Shown here piece after piece: positions 1-9,040 of a DNA stretch of 64,000 nt. The position numbers were made by a program, and so were the translations under genes. The notes under the pieces were generated by a model. That model was not told where the DNA came from, did no database searches, and saw nothing but the letters and a program-made list of their open reading frames with translations. The stretch spans positions 248,001 through 312,000 of the forward strand of contig NZ_CP012573.1 in assembly GCF_001280205.1 (NCBI RefSeq), written 5' to 3'. Source of the DNA: Clavibacter capsici. Its GTDB lineage: Bacteria > Actinomycetota > Actinomycetes > Actinomycetales > Microbacteriaceae. How positions within the stretch are numbered: position 1 is the first letter of the stretch; the number at the start of each line of letters is the position of its first letter.

Positions 1-1705
1 CGGTGGTGTGGCTGACGCCCGACGCGATGTGGGAGCCGAGCAGCTCCGGCGGGAGGAGCTGCATGGTCCAGCGCATCATCTGCTGGCGGTCGAGCGGGTC
101 GATGCAGTCGGAGACCCAGACGCGGTCCGTGCGCTCGAGCACGCCGAGGTCGACGCGGGATCCGCCCGACGAGCACGACTCGATCTCGAGGCCGGGGAAG
201 CGCGCGCGCAGCTCGTCCATGAGGCGGTAGGCGGCGAGCGTCTGCAGGTGCACGCCCGCCTCGCCGCGCGGGTGGATGCCGGCGTCGACGAGGTCGCGGT
301 TGTGGTCCCACTTGACGTACGCGATGTCGTTCCCGCTCAGGATCGCCGTCATCCGCTCGAGCACGTACGCGTACGCCTCGGGGATCGCGAGGTCGAGCAC
401 CTGCTGGTCGCGGGCGCGCACGGGGAGGCGGCCGCCGGTGGCCATGATCCACTCGGGGTGCGCCCGCGCGAGGTCGGAGTCCTCGTTCACCATCTCGGGC
501 TCGAACCAGAGGCCGAACTCCATGCCGAGGCCCGTGACGTGGTCGACGATCGGGTCGAGCCCGTCGGGCCAGACGTCCTCGTCGACGTACCAGTCGCCGA
601 GTCCCGCGTGGTCGTCGCGGCGGTGGCGGAACCAGCCGTCGTCGAGCACGTAGCGCTCGACGCCGAGGGCCGCGGCGCGGTCCGCGAGGTCCGTCAGGCG
701 CGCGAGGTCGTGGTCGAAGTACACGGCCTCCCACACGTTGATCGTCATGGGGCGCTCGCGGCGCGGGTGGTAGTCGCGGGCGCGGAGGAAGCGGTGGAAG
801 CGGGCGGCCTGGTCGTCGAGGCCGTGGCCGAACGCGGCGTAGACCCACGGGCTCGCGTACGCCTCGCCCGTGGCGAGCCGCACCTCGCCGGGCAGCAGCA
901 GCTCGCCGCCGCCGATCACCTGGCGGCCGGTGGACAGGCGCTCGGCGTAGTGGCGGTGGTTGCCGCTGAACGCGACGTGCACGCCGCGCACGTCGCCGTG
1001 CCGGAAGCCGAAGCCGGGCGTGCCGACGGAGAGGAGGGTCGCGGCATCCGGGCCGGTGCGGCCCTTGCGGCCCTCGCGCTCGTGGATCCCGACCACGAGC
1101 TCCCGGCGCTGCGGCGTGCGCTCGAGGCCCCAGCGTCCGGCGAAGTCGAGGATCTCGCGGGCCTCGGCCGGCAGGGGCAGCGCGAGCTGGAGGCCGCCGA
1201 CGGAGTAGGTCGTCTCGCCGGTGTTGGTGACCTCGGCGCGCGTGCGGACGAGGCCGGACGGCAGCAGCTCGACGTCGAGCGCCAGGCCGAGGCCGGCGTG
1301 CTCGTCGACCGCGTCGACGTGCACGAGCGCGGGGCCGGTGGACGCGGATCCGGGACGGCCGTCGACGCCCGACGGGAGGGGCGAGCCGTCGACGGCGGCG
1401 GCGGTCACTCGGAACAGCGGCGACCAGTCGGCGCCGTCGCGGTGGCCCTCGAGGCCGGGCTTGCCGGTCCAGGACGTGTGCGCCTCGGGCAGGATCGCGA
1501 GGCGGACGGGCCGGTCGGCGGTGCTGCCGGCGATCGGCTCGACGGCGGCGAGGGCCAGCGTCTCGAGATCGGCCGGGGTGGTCTCGCCGAGGTCGGCGCC
1601 CCAGTGCACGACGGCCGGGAGGCGCCCGTCCGTGAGGTCGAGCACCAGCGAGACGCCGGAGGCGCGGAGGTGGAGGAGGGCGGAGGGGACGGCGGTGTCG
1701 GGCAT
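1..1705 (-). CDS. alpha-galactosidase, glycoside hydrolase family 36 (C-terminus beyond window)
   Basis: Predicted retaining alpha-galactosidase that releases terminal alpha-galactose from raffinose-type sugars or galactomannan. It is read on the minus strand from an ATG at 1705, and 568 residues are visible before the window ends. An N-terminal beta-sandwich region is followed by the catalytic barrel with the motif WYVDEDVWPDG. The nucleophile lies in YVKWDHNRD (Asp467), and the acid/base lies in CSSGGSRVD...SDCIDP (Asp533). Family GH36 proteins are usually about 700 residues, so the C-terminal domain is missing only because of the window edge. No signal peptide is visible, which suggests action on imported oligosaccharides. 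Family assignment is strong; the substrate is inferred. Confidence 0.93.
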   Translation of the reverse strand, partial: MPDTAVPSALLHLRASGVSLVLDLTDGRLPAVVHWGADLGETTPADLETLALAAVEPIAGSTADRPVRLAILPEAHTSWTGKPGLEGHRDGADWSPLFRVTAAAVDGSPLPSGVDGRPGSASTGPALVHVDAVDEHAGLGLALDVELLPSGLVRTRAEVTNTGETTYSVGGLQLALPLPAEAREILDFAGRWGLERTPQRRELVVGIHEREGRKGRTGPDAATLLSVGTPGFGFRHGDVRGVHVAFSGNHRHYAERLSTGRQVIGGGELLLPGEVRLATGEAYASPWVYAAFGHGLDDQAARFHRFLRARDYHPRRERPMTINVWEAVYFDHDLARLTDLADRAAALGVERYVLDDGWFRHRRDDHAGLGDWYVDEDVWPDGLDPIVDHVTGLGMEFGLWFEPEMVNEDSDLARAHPEWIMATGGRLPVRARDQQVLDLAIPEAYAYVLERMTAILSGNDIAYVKWDHNRDLVDAGIHPRGEAGVHLQTLAAYRLMDELRARFPGLEIESCSSGGSRVDLGVLERTDRVWVSDCIDPLDRQQMMRWTMQLLPPELLGSHIASGVSHTT

Positions 1706-1810
1706 GCTGCTCCTGCGTCGGTGCGGAAGGGGATGCGACCATCCTCCCGTGCCGGGGCCCCGGCGGCGGCTGCGCGACACGGGCGCGCGGCGACGGGAGC
1801 GGGGCGGGAC

Positions 1811-2164
1811 CTACCTGTCGAGGTCCTCGAGACCGGGCACGGCCACGCCGTCCTGGTGCTCCGCGGAGACGCGGGTGCCGTCCTGCGAGGACCGGGAGAG
1901 GACCGTCGCGGCGTGGATCCGGGCGACGAGCTCGGGATCCCGCAGCTCGTCGCCCCCGGGCTCGCCGGCCTCGACGACGAGCTGGCTGGCCGGGCCGATG
2001 AGCAGCTCGACGCGCTCCACGGATCCGTCGGCGACGCGCACCGGGATCACCACGGTCGCCGCCGCCGTGCCCTCGCGCGCGAGCGCCTCCGCGTAGCCGA
2101 CGACCGCTGCCGCGACCTCGTCGCCCGTCAGGTAGCGCCCGTCGGCGTAGTGGATGATGTGCAC
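1811..2164 (-). CDS. small protein of unknown function
   Basis: I do not recognise this 117-residue acidic protein. It has no signal peptide or membrane segment. The start is uncertain: the GTG at 2164 lies only one base after a good GGAGG, and no better in-frame start with ideal spacing is present. Codon third positions are strongly G/C, which supports real coding. It sits alone between the alpha-galactosidase and the divergent aldo/keto reductase, and its start is about 100 bp from the latter's, so the two share an upstream region. Confidence 0.6.
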   Translation of the reverse strand: MHIIHYADGRYLTGDEVAAAVVGYAEALAREGTAAATVVIPVRVADGSVERVELLIGPASQLVVEAGEPGGDELRDPELVARIHAATVLSRSSQDGTRVSAEHQDGVAVPGLEDLDR

Positions 2165-2255
2165 CCCTCCAGTGAATGCCCTCCGGCCCGGGTCGCCTAG
2201 GGGGCGTGGAGCGGTCGGGTCCCTGGTCGGCTGCGGCCGGCGCGCCGCCCCTCGG

Positions 2256-2261
2256 TACGCT
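2256..2261 (+). promoter_or_regulatory. -10 element of a predicted leaderless promoter (TACGCT)
   Basis: TACGCT fits the actinobacterial TANNNT -10 pattern and ends 6 nt before the ATG at 2268. Transcription would then begin at or next to the start codon, giving a leaderless mRNA. No Shine-Dalgarno sequence precedes the ATG, consistent with this. No clear -35 was found. Confidence 0.5.
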
Positions 2262-2267
2262 CGGCGG

Positions 2268-3272
2268 ATGACCTACGTCGCTCATCCCGATCGCTACTCG
2301 TCCATGCCGTACCGCCGCTCCGGCCGCTCCGGCCTCAAGCTCCCCGAGCTGTCGCTCGGCCTCTGGCACAACTTCGGCACCGCCCGCCCCATCGACACGC
2401 AGCGCGCCATCGTCCGTCGCGCGTTCGACCTCGGCATCACCCACTTCGACCTCGCGAACAACTACGGCCCGCCCCCCGGCAGCGCCGAGACCGCGTTCGG
2501 CCGGATCCTCGCCGAGGACCTCCGCCCGTACCGCGACGAGATCGTCATCTCCTCCAAGGCCGGCTACCTCATGTGGGAGGGGCCCTACGGCGAGTGGGGA
2601 TCCCGCAAGTCGATGCTGGCCTCGCTCGACCAGAGCCTCGGCCGCATGGGCCTCGAGTACGTCGACGTCTTCTACTCGCACCGCCCGGATCCCGAGACGC
2701 CCATCGAGGAGACCATGGGCGCGCTCGCCACCGCGGTGCACCAGGGCAAGGCGCTCTACGCCGGCATCAGCAACTACTCGCCCGAGCAGACCGAGCGCGC
2801 GGTCGCGGCGCTCGCCGAGCACAAGGTGCCGCTGACGATCCACCAGCCGAGCTACTCCATGTTCAACCGGCACGTCGAGGGCGGGCTGCTGCCCGTGCTG
2901 GAGGAGGCCGGATCCGGCTGCATCGTGTTCTCGCCGCTCGCGCAGGGGCTGCTCACCGACCGGTACCTGTCGGGATCCATCCCCGCCGACTCGCGCGCGG
3001 CCACCAGCGGATTCCTCGACGAGTCCGCGGTCTCGTCGGTCTACCTGGAGCGGGCCCGCGGTCTTCAGCAGGTGGCCGAGGGGCGCGGGCAGACGCTCGC
3101 GCAGCTCGCGCTGTCGTGGGTGCTGCGGCACCCGGGGATCACGAGCGCGCTCATCGGCGCCTCGAGCGTGGAGCAGCTGGAGCAGAACGTGGCCGCGGCC
3201 GGCGCCCCGGCGCTGACGGACGACGAGCTGGCGGCCATCGAGCCGCTCGCGGTCGACGGCACCGGGCGCTGA
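2268..3272 (+). CDS. aldo/keto reductase, YghZ/MgrA-like
   Basis: NADPH-dependent aldo/keto reductase of 334 residues in the subfamily that reduces L-glyceraldehyde 3-phosphate and other small aldehydes (YghZ, also called MgrA). The (beta/alpha)8 barrel tetrad is visible: Asp61 and Tyr66 in HFDLANNYG, Lys97 in ISSKAGY and His138 in FYSHRPDP. The C-terminal cofactor loop contains GITSALIGASS. The ATG at 2268 was chosen because family similarity (SSMPYRRSGRSGLKLPELS) begins just after it and a leaderless -10 precedes it. The dipeptidase gene begins 7 bp after its stop, so they are probably co-transcribed. Physiological role is inferred to be aldehyde detoxification. Confidence 0.92.
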   Translation: MTYVAHPDRYSSMPYRRSGRSGLKLPELSLGLWHNFGTARPIDTQRAIVRRAFDLGITHFDLANNYGPPPGSAETAFGRILAEDLRPYRDEIVISSKAGYLMWEGPYGEWGSRKSMLASLDQSLGRMGLEYVDVFYSHRPDPETPIEETMGALATAVHQGKALYAGISNYSPEQTERAVAALAEHKVPLTIHQPSYSMFNRHVEGGLLPVLEEAGSGCIVFSPLAQGLLTDRYLSGSIPADSRAATSGFLDESAVSSVYLERARGLQQVAEGRGQTLAQLALSWVLRHPGITSALIGASSVEQLEQNVAAAGAPALTDDELAAIEPLAVDGTGR

Positions 3273-3279
3273 TCCGCGG

Positions 3280-4485
3280 ATGACGGACGCGCCCGACCCC
3301 ACCTCCCTCGCCGACCGCGTGACCCGGATCCTCGACGCGCAGGGGATCGTCGACGGCCACGACGACCTCGCCTGGGCGCTCCGCGAGCGCGCGGTGCGGG
3401 AGGGCGGGCCGAGCGCGTCCGTCGCCGACGACGTGCTCGCGCGCCTCGCCGTCGACGACGCCGTGCCGGGCCTGCACACCGACCTGCCGCGCCTGGAGCG
3501 CGGACGCGTGGCGGCGCAGTTCTGGTCGGTGTGGGTGCCGGACCTGCCGGGCATCGACCCGGTGCGCTCCACCATCGAGCAGGTCGACGTGGTGCGCCGC
3601 CTCGTCGCCGCGCACCCGGACCGGCTCGCGCTCTGCGTCACGGCCGACGACGTGGACCGCGCGGTCGCGTCGGGCCGCATCGCCTCGCTCCTCGGCATGG
3701 AGGGCGGCCACTCGATCGGCGGATCGCTCGGCGCGCTCCGGACGATGCGCGCGCTCGGCGTCCGGTACATGACGCTCACGCACAACGCGAACGTGGCGTG
3801 GGCCGACTCCGCGACCGACACGCCCGTGCTGCACGGGCTGAGCCCCGAGGGCGAGCGCGTGGTCGCCGAGATGGAGCGGATCGGCATGGTCGTCGACCTC
3901 TCGCACGTGTCGGCCGACGTGATGCGCCACGCGCTGCGGATCGCCCGCCGGCCCGTGCTCTTCTCCCACTCGGGCGCGCGGGCGGAGTGCGACGTGCCGC
4001 GCAACGTGCCCGACGACGTGCTCCAGTCGCTGCCCGCGAACGACGGCGTCTGCATGGCGACGTTCGTGCCGCAGTTCGTGTCGCCCGCGGTGGCCGAGTG
4101 GCACGACGAGACGCTGATGCTGGCCGTGGCGGAGGGCGTGGATCCGCGCGACCACGAGGGCGTGCAGGCCGTCGCCGCGAGGCGCCCGGGCGAGCGGCCG
4201 CGCGCGACGCTGGCCGACGTCGTGCGGCACGTGGAGCGGATCCGCGAGGTCGCCGGGCCCCGGCACGTGGGCCTCGGCGGCGACTACGACGGCGTCGACC
4301 GCACGCCCGACGGACTCGAGGACGTGTCGCGCTACCCGGCGCTCATCGCCGCGCTCGCCCAGCGCGGCTGGTCGGACGAGGACCTCCGGGCCCTCGCGGG
4401 CGGCAACGCGCTGCGCGTGCTGCGGGCGGCGGATGCGGACGACGACGTGTCGCGCGGGCCGGCCGACGCGGGGCCGCTCGGGTGA
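3280..4485 (+). CDS. membrane dipeptidase family zinc hydrolase (peptidase M19)
   Basis: A 401-residue metallo-dipeptidase of the renal dipeptidase family, which cleaves dipeptides, including those with D-residues. The binuclear zinc ligands are all visible: His27 and Asp29 in DGHDDL, Glu141 in GMEGGHS, His209 in DLSHVS and His230 in FSHSGAR. The substrate Asp is in GLGGDYDG. There is no signal peptide, so it is probably cytoplasmic, as usual for bacterial members. The gene overlaps the following acetyltransferase gene by 4 bp (GTGA), which suggests translational coupling. Confidence 0.92.
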   Translation: MTDAPDPTSLADRVTRILDAQGIVDGHDDLAWALRERAVREGGPSASVADDVLARLAVDDAVPGLHTDLPRLERGRVAAQFWSVWVPDLPGIDPVRSTIEQVDVVRRLVAAHPDRLALCVTADDVDRAVASGRIASLLGMEGGHSIGGSLGALRTMRALGVRYMTLTHNANVAWADSATDTPVLHGLSPEGERVVAEMERIGMVVDLSHVSADVMRHALRIARRPVLFSHSGARAECDVPRNVPDDVLQSLPANDGVCMATFVPQFVSPAVAEWHDETLMLAVAEGVDPRDHEGVQAVAARRPGERPRATLADVVRHVERIREVAGPRHVGLGGDYDGVDRTPDGLEDVSRYPALIAALAQRGWSDEDLRALAGGNALRVLRAADADDDVSRGPADAGPLG

Positions 4486-5315
4486 CGGGGGAGGCGGCCG
4501 ACGCCGCCGCCGTGCTCGGCATGGATCGGCGCGCCGCGGCCGCCCTGCTCGACCGGCTGGCCGACCGCGGCTGGCCCGCGGAGCACCGGGAGCGCCACGG
4601 CGGCTGGATCCTGCGCGCGGCCGGCGGTGTCACGAAGCGCGCGAACTCGGCGCTGCCCGCGGGGCCCGTCGTCGACGTCGACGCCGCGCTCGACGCGGTC
4701 GAGGCCTTCGCGCGGACGCACGGGATGCCCGCGTGCGTGCAGGTGTCGCCCGCGTCGGAGCCCGCCGACCTCGCGTCGACGCTGGCCGCGCGCGGCTACG
4801 TCGCCGACGCCCGGACGCTGGTGCAGGTGGCCGACGCGGACGCCGTCGCGCGGCGTCTGGGGGAGGTGCGGGGCGGGGATCCCGCGCTCGAGGTCACCGT
4901 CGCCGACGCGCCCGACGACGCCTGGCTCGACGCGTGGTGGAGCGTCGACGGGCGCGGCGGATCCGTGGAGCGAGCGGTCGCGCGCGGGATCCTCACGGGC
5001 GGCCCCGCCGTCTACGCGGCGGTCCGCGAGCGCGCCGCCGACGGATCCGCTGGCCGCGTGCTCGCGACCGCCCGCCTCGCGCTCGTCGACGGCTGGGGCG
5101 GCCTGTTCGCCGTCGCGACCCGGCCGGAGGCGCGCCGCCGCGGGCTGTCCCGGGCGGCGATGGCGGCCGCCATCGCCGCCGGACGGGAGCGCGGGATCAC
5201 GGCGCTCTGGCTCCAGGTGGTCGAGGGGAACGCGGGCGCCCGCGCGCTCTACGCCGGGCTCGGCTTCGCCTCCGCGTCGCGCTACGAGTACTGGACGCGC
5301 CCGGCGGACGCCTGA
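4482..5315 (+). CDS. GNAT-family N-acetyltransferase
   Basis: A 277-residue acetyltransferase. The C-terminal half holds a typical GNAT fold: the acetyl-CoA pyrophosphate loop is seen as ATRPEARRRGLSRA (Q/RxxGxG-like), followed by ALWLQVVEGNAGARALYAGLGF, the conserved beta4-alpha4 segment. The N-terminal half, about residues 1-140, resembles the degenerate first domain of double-GNAT proteins. The GTG start at 4482 overlaps the dipeptidase stop by 4 bp. Substrate is unknown; the dipeptidase neighbour hints at amino acids or peptides, but this is only inference. Confidence 0.88.
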   Translation: MTGEAADAAAVLGMDRRAAAALLDRLADRGWPAEHRERHGGWILRAAGGVTKRANSALPAGPVVDVDAALDAVEAFARTHGMPACVQVSPASEPADLASTLAARGYVADARTLVQVADADAVARRLGEVRGGDPALEVTVADAPDDAWLDAWWSVDGRGGSVERAVARGILTGGPAVYAAVRERAADGSAGRVLATARLALVDGWGGLFAVATRPEARRRGLSRAAMAAAIAAGRERGITALWLQVVEGNAGARALYAGLGFASASRYEYWTRPADA

Positions 5316-5351
5316 CGCGCGCGGCCGACGCCTGACGCGCGCGGGCGTCAG
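5307..5351 (+). repeat. tandem duplication plus hairpin at a convergent gene junction
   Basis: An 18-bp segment, GACGCCTGACGCGCGCGG, occurs twice with a 20-bp period (5307-5324 and 5327-5344). The first copy contains the stop codon of the acetyltransferase gene. CTGACGC at 5332-5338 pairs with GCGTCAG at 5345-5351, giving a 7-bp stem that may serve as a weak terminator. The second arm overlaps the stop codon of the convergent DUF2207 gene. Confidence 0.6.
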
Positions 5352-7174
5352 ACCCCGCCGCCCCCGCCTCCTCCACCGCCGCCGCCGGACGTGGTCCCTC
5401 CCGTGGATCCGCCGCTCGTGCTCGACCCCGAGTACGTGGCGTGCATGCTCGACGACACCGACGAGATCGAGCTGGCGAACAGCGCGGGCGCGAACGGCGC
5501 CTGCCCGGCGTACCAGCCCGGCTGGCTCCGCTGGTGCTCGTAGCGGCGGCCGAGCTCGTCGCCCCACTCGCGCTCCTGGCCGGACATGGCGGCGTAGGGC
5601 AGCAGCTCCTCGGTGAGGCGCAGCGCGTCGCGGTCGTCGAGCGGCAGGTCGCGGCGCTCGGCGCCCTCGGGCGACTGGAGCATGCGGATCCGGTCGGCCT
5701 CGGCCAGCCGGATGAACTCCTGGAGCCCCGCGAGGTGGTCGCGCAGCGCGACGCCGCGCTCGGTGAGCGGGTGCTTCACGACCGCGAGGATCGTCACGGC
5801 CAGCGCGAGCACGCCCGCGACGAGGAACGCGATGACGATCGGCCCGCCGTACGCGCCCACGAGCGCGAGCACCGCGAACGCGATCGCGGCGGCCATGCCG
5901 AGCGCGGCCACGACGAGCAGCAGCACGATCGGGCCCACCGGGAGCGGCTTCCGCAGGCCGTCCGTCACGGCGCGCTTCCGCACTCCGGCCATGACCTTCT
6001 GGATCCGCGTCGCCACCTTCGCGTCGGTGCGCGCCAGCTCCGTCACGGCGCCGGGTCCCGCGCCGTCGCCGAAGACCGCGGCGACGAAGCGCCGCTCGTC
6101 GGGGTCGGTGACGCGCGACGGATCCACGAGCTCCAGCGCGAAGGCGGGCTTCCGGCCGCCGTCCCGCTCGAGGATCCGCACGGCCCCGCGCACCGCGAGG
6201 TCGAGCAGGAGCGCGGTGGTCGCGCGCGCGGCGTTCCCCGAGACGACGGACGAGACCAGCACGCCCACGCCCTCCGGCGGCTCGTACTGCGCGACGATCG
6301 TGCCGCGGCCCGGCGCGTCGGCGAGACGTCGGCGGCGGAGGACGAGCGCGCCGGCGGCGGCGGCCAGCGCGAGGAGCGCGCCCGCCAGCGACAGCGACGG
6401 CCACGGCGCCGCGAGGAACGACGAGTCGCGCGGCGTGAAGGTGCCCTGCTCGAAGCCGAGGGAGATGCTGAGGTTCTCGTGCGGTCCGAGGTCGGTCGCG
6501 CTGGCCGCGAAGCCGGTGGCGGTGCGGGTGATCTCCGCGGGGCCGTCCGCGCCCGCCGGCCCCGCGGCCGCGTCGGCGCCGCCCGTGAGGCGGGGGAGCA
6601 GGTCCGGCGCGATCTCGACGGTCGCCGTCACGCGCGCGAACGGCTGCGCCCAGCCGAGCCCGTTGACGTCCCAGTAGAACTCGTCGGCCTGCGTGTCCGC
6701 GAAGGCGCGGGTCACGTCGTGCTGCTCGTACTCGATCACGTAGGTCTGCTCGCCGCGCACGTACGCGTCGTCGTCGGCGATGGTGAGGACGGTCGCGCCG
6801 TCGTCGGAGTCCGTCTCGTACGCGCGCGGGGCGCCGGCGCCGTCCGTCACGGAGAGCACGCGGAGGCCCGTCGGGTGGCCGTCGTAGTCGGCCACGAGCT
6901 CGCGGCGGATCCCGCGGTTCTGGTCCCGGTCGGGGAACTCGGCCACCAGCGTCTCCGTCGTGCGGAGGACCGAGCGGCCGTCCTCGTCGGCGGACAGCCG
7001 GTACACGGCGTCGAACGAGCGGAAGGAGAAGTCGTCCACGCCGGCGTGCGCGGGCGCGGCGAGGCCGAGGGGGATCGCGAGCGCGGTCAGCAGCGCGGCG
7101 ACGAGCGCGAGGCGCGTGCGGGCGGTTCGCGTGCCCGCGATGGTGCCCGCGCGGGTGCCGGTGCGCTCACGCAT
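5348..7174 (-). CDS. DUF2207 family membrane protein
   Basis: A 608-residue membrane protein of unknown function. Residues 1-41 are a signal sequence ending AAPAHA. The extracytoplasmic DUF2207 domain follows, with the family signature region RNRGIRREL, DEFYWDVNG and FARVTATVEI. A transmembrane helix lies near residue 270 (LSLAGALLALAAAAGALVL), and two more lie near 415-465. The protein ends in a serine- and glycine-rich tail with a run of glycines, as is usual for this family. The ATG at 7174 overlaps the upstream gene by 8 bp. It probably acts in the cell envelope together with the small upstream protein. Confidence 0.88.
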   Translation of the reverse strand: MRERTGTRAGTIAGTRTARTRLALVAALLTALAIPLGLAAPAHAGVDDFSFRSFDAVYRLSADEDGRSVLRTTETLVAEFPDRDQNRGIRRELVADYDGHPTGLRVLSVTDGAGAPRAYETDSDDGATVLTIADDDAYVRGEQTYVIEYEQHDVTRAFADTQADEFYWDVNGLGWAQPFARVTATVEIAPDLLPRLTGGADAAAGPAGADGPAEITRTATGFAASATDLGPHENLSISLGFEQGTFTPRDSSFLAAPWPSLSLAGALLALAAAAGALVLRRRRLADAPGRGTIVAQYEPPEGVGVLVSSVVSGNAARATTALLLDLAVRGAVRILERDGGRKPAFALELVDPSRVTDPDERRFVAAVFGDGAGPGAVTELARTDAKVATRIQKVMAGVRKRAVTDGLRKPLPVGPIVLLLVVAALGMAAAIAFAVLALVGAYGGPIVIAFLVAGVLALAVTILAVVKHPLTERGVALRDHLAGLQEFIRLAEADRIRMLQSPEGAERRDLPLDDRDALRLTEELLPYAAMSGQEREWGDELGRRYEHQRSQPGWYAGQAPFAPALFASSISSVSSSMHATYSGSSTSGGSTGGTTSGGGGGGGGGGGV

Positions 7175-7562
7175 CGGTCGCTCCCGTGCCCGAGCCCGCA
7201 CCCGTGCCCGGACCCGCGTCGAGCAGGCGCCACTCGGCGACGAAGTCCGTCACGCTCCGGGTCTCGAGGTCGAGGCGCACGCGCTGCAGGAGGAGGTCCG
7301 CCTCGGCCAGGCTGCCGGCGTTCGTCCTGAGGACCTCGCGCCCCGTGTCGAGGCGCCGGACGACCAGGTCCGACTCCCGGCCGAGGTCGCTCCCGTCGGC
7401 GCCGACGGCCGCGAGCGCGACGGCGCCGATCGCGCGCACCGCTCGCCGGAGGGGGCGCCGCGGCCCGATCTCCAGCACCGCCTCGAGGACCTCGGCGGCG
7501 ACCTCCGGCTCGTCGTCGTGGTCGTCGTGGTCGTCCCCGACGGATGCGGCTCCGCTCGTCAT
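7167..7562 (-). CDS. small soluble protein upstream of DUF2207 gene
   Basis: A 131-residue protein that I do not recognise. It starts with an acidic, histidine-rich stretch (DDHDDHDDEPE, residues about 9-19) that could bind metal. A predicted compact domain follows with repeated basic residues (RRPLRRAVRAIGAVAL). The C-terminus ends in a low-complexity Gly/Thr/Ala tail. The ATG at 7562 is preceded by GAGGGGAG at good spacing. Its stop overlaps the start of the DUF2207 gene by 8 bp, so the two are co-translated and likely to act together. Confidence 0.7.
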   Translation of the reverse strand: MTSGAASVGDDHDDHDDEPEVAAEVLEAVLEIGPRRPLRRAVRAIGAVALAAVGADGSDLGRESDLVVRRLDTGREVLRTNAGSLAEADLLLQRVRLDLETRSVTDFVAEWRLLDAGPGTGAGSGTGATDA

Positions 7563-7598
7563 CGTGCTCCCCTCGCGCGGCCCCCGCCGCACCCGGAG

Positions 7599-9023
7599 TC
7601 AACCACGCGCGCCGTCCGCCAGCAGCGTCGCGGCGTCGGCGGCCAGGCCCGCGTACGCCGACTGGCGCTCGAGCCCGGAGGCCTCGCGCGCCGCCGCCTG
7701 CACCACCACGGTCCACGCGTCGTCCCCGTCCTCCACGAGGTAGGAGAGCGCGAGCGTGCCCACCGAGCTGCCGCCCTTGAACGCGACGTGGTCGAAGCGG
7801 CCCGGGTCGGGCAGGCCGGGGTTCGTCGACAGGATCCCGCGCACGGGCTCCCCGGCCGGCGTCGCCGCCAGCTCGGCGAGGCGCACGTGGGCGCGGGCGA
7901 TGTCGTCGGGCGTCGCGAACCAGTCGACGCCGTCGGTCCACACCACGTCCGTGACCGCGGTGACGGGGACGTCGAGCGCGCCGCCGGGCAGCCCGTCGAG
8001 GAGCGCGCGGCGCTCGGCCGCGTCGCCGTCGGCCCAGCGGGCGCGGAGGGCGCCGTCGTCCTGCCAGCCGACGCGGAAGAGGTCGCGCGTGGTCGGGAGC
8101 GGCACGTTCCGCGGCGGATCCGAGTGGCCGAGGTCCGCGAGCGCCGCCTCCACGCGCTCCCGCCCCACGGCCTCGATGACCATGTCGGTGGCCGTGTTGT
8201 CGCTGATCGAGATCATCTTCCCGGCCGCCTCGCGCACGCTCACGACGGTGCCGGTCGGGGCGTCCTGCAGCTCGCCGGAGGGCAGGCTGCGCACGTCGTC
8301 GGTGACGGTGAGCGGGTCGTCCCAGCCGATGCGGCCCTCCTCGACCGCCCGCACGAGCGCGCCGAGCACGTACAGCTTCACGATGGATCCGATGGGCCGC
8401 GCCTCGGTCGCCGCGACGCCGTCGGGCAGCACCTCGAGGACCCGCTCGCCCAGCTCCCCGCCCTGGACCCGCGTGACCGTGAGCGACACGTCGCCGCCGA
8501 GCGCCGCGGCCTGCTCCTCGAGCTCGTCCCAGCTGGTCGCGGGCTCCCGGTCGCCCTCGGGCTCGCCGAAGAACAGGCCCGTGATGAGGCCCGCGTCGTC
8601 GACGGCGACCTGCATGTCGAAGGTGCCCGCGTCCGCGCTCGCGATCGTCGTCACCGACTGCGCGCCCTGCTCCTCGTGCGCGGTCGCGGTCCACGGCCGT
8701 CCGGCGCGCACCTGCTCGAGCACGGTGACGAGGTCCTCCGCGGGCATCGCGTCGAGCATCGCCTGCGCCAGGCGCTCGCCGGTCTCCTGCACGGGGACGG
8801 CGTCCTCCGCGTTCACCACGTCGAGGAGCCACTGCGCCTGCTGGCCGACGGGCGACGTCGGCAGCACGACCGGTTCCGCGACGGGCGCGCTGGCGGCGCC
8901 CGCCCGATCGGCCGGCGCCGCGGAGCACGCGGTCGCGAGGGCGGTCACGGCGGCGACCGCGAGGGCGATCGCGGCACGGGCGGGACGGGACGGACGGGGC
9001 GCTCGGTGCGGTGTCGGGGCCAT
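7599..9023 (-). CDS. serine hydrolase lipoprotein with class A beta-lactamase fold
   Basis: A 474-residue exported serine hydrolase. A basic N-terminus and hydrophobic stretch lead to a lipobox with Cys33 (TALATAC), so it is probably a lipoprotein. Residues about 60-175 resemble an NTF2-like domain of the kind that precedes such hydrolases. The class A beta-lactamase triad is visible: Ser213-Ile-Val-Lys216, Ser274-Asp275-Asn276 and Lys416-Gly-Gly. No clear omega-loop Glu motif was recognised, so I call it a penicillin-binding or peptidase-like enzyme rather than a resistance lactamase. The ATG at 9023 was preferred over an upstream TTG at 9035. Confidence 0.85.
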   Translation of the reverse strand: MAPTPHRAPRPSRPARAAIALAVAAVTALATACSAAPADRAGAASAPVAEPVVLPTSPVGQQAQWLLDVVNAEDAVPVQETGERLAQAMLDAMPAEDLVTVLEQVRAGRPWTATAHEEQGAQSVTTIASADAGTFDMQVAVDDAGLITGLFFGEPEGDREPATSWDELEEQAAALGGDVSLTVTRVQGGELGERVLEVLPDGVAATEARPIGSIVKLYVLGALVRAVEEGRIGWDDPLTVTDDVRSLPSGELQDAPTGTVVSVREAAGKMISISDNTATDMVIEAVGRERVEAALADLGHSDPPRNVPLPTTRDLFRVGWQDDGALRARWADGDAAERRALLDGLPGGALDVPVTAVTDVVWTDGVDWFATPDDIARAHVRLAELAATPAGEPVRGILSTNPGLPDPGRFDHVAFKGGSSVGTLALSYLVEDGDDAWTVVVQAAAREASGLERQSAYAGLAADAATLLADGARG

Positions 9024-9040
9024 GCCCCCACACAAGCGGA

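Noticed and set aside
8-2200. Very long open frames antisense to clear genes (for example 8-2200, 5441-7330, 7756-10488, 21751-25002 and 33103-35484 on plus; 45565-47220 on minus).
   Set aside because: They are Arg/Ala/Val/His-rich translations with no family features. In about 73 percent GC DNA the antisense and shifted frames rarely meet stop codons, and each lies over a gene with recognised motifs.
7599-9023. Calling the serine hydrolase a beta-lactamase resistance gene.
   Set aside because: SxxK, SDN and KGG are present, but I cannot identify the omega-loop glutamate needed for penicillin deacylation, and the lipoprotein with an extra N-terminal domain fits other serine hydrolases better.
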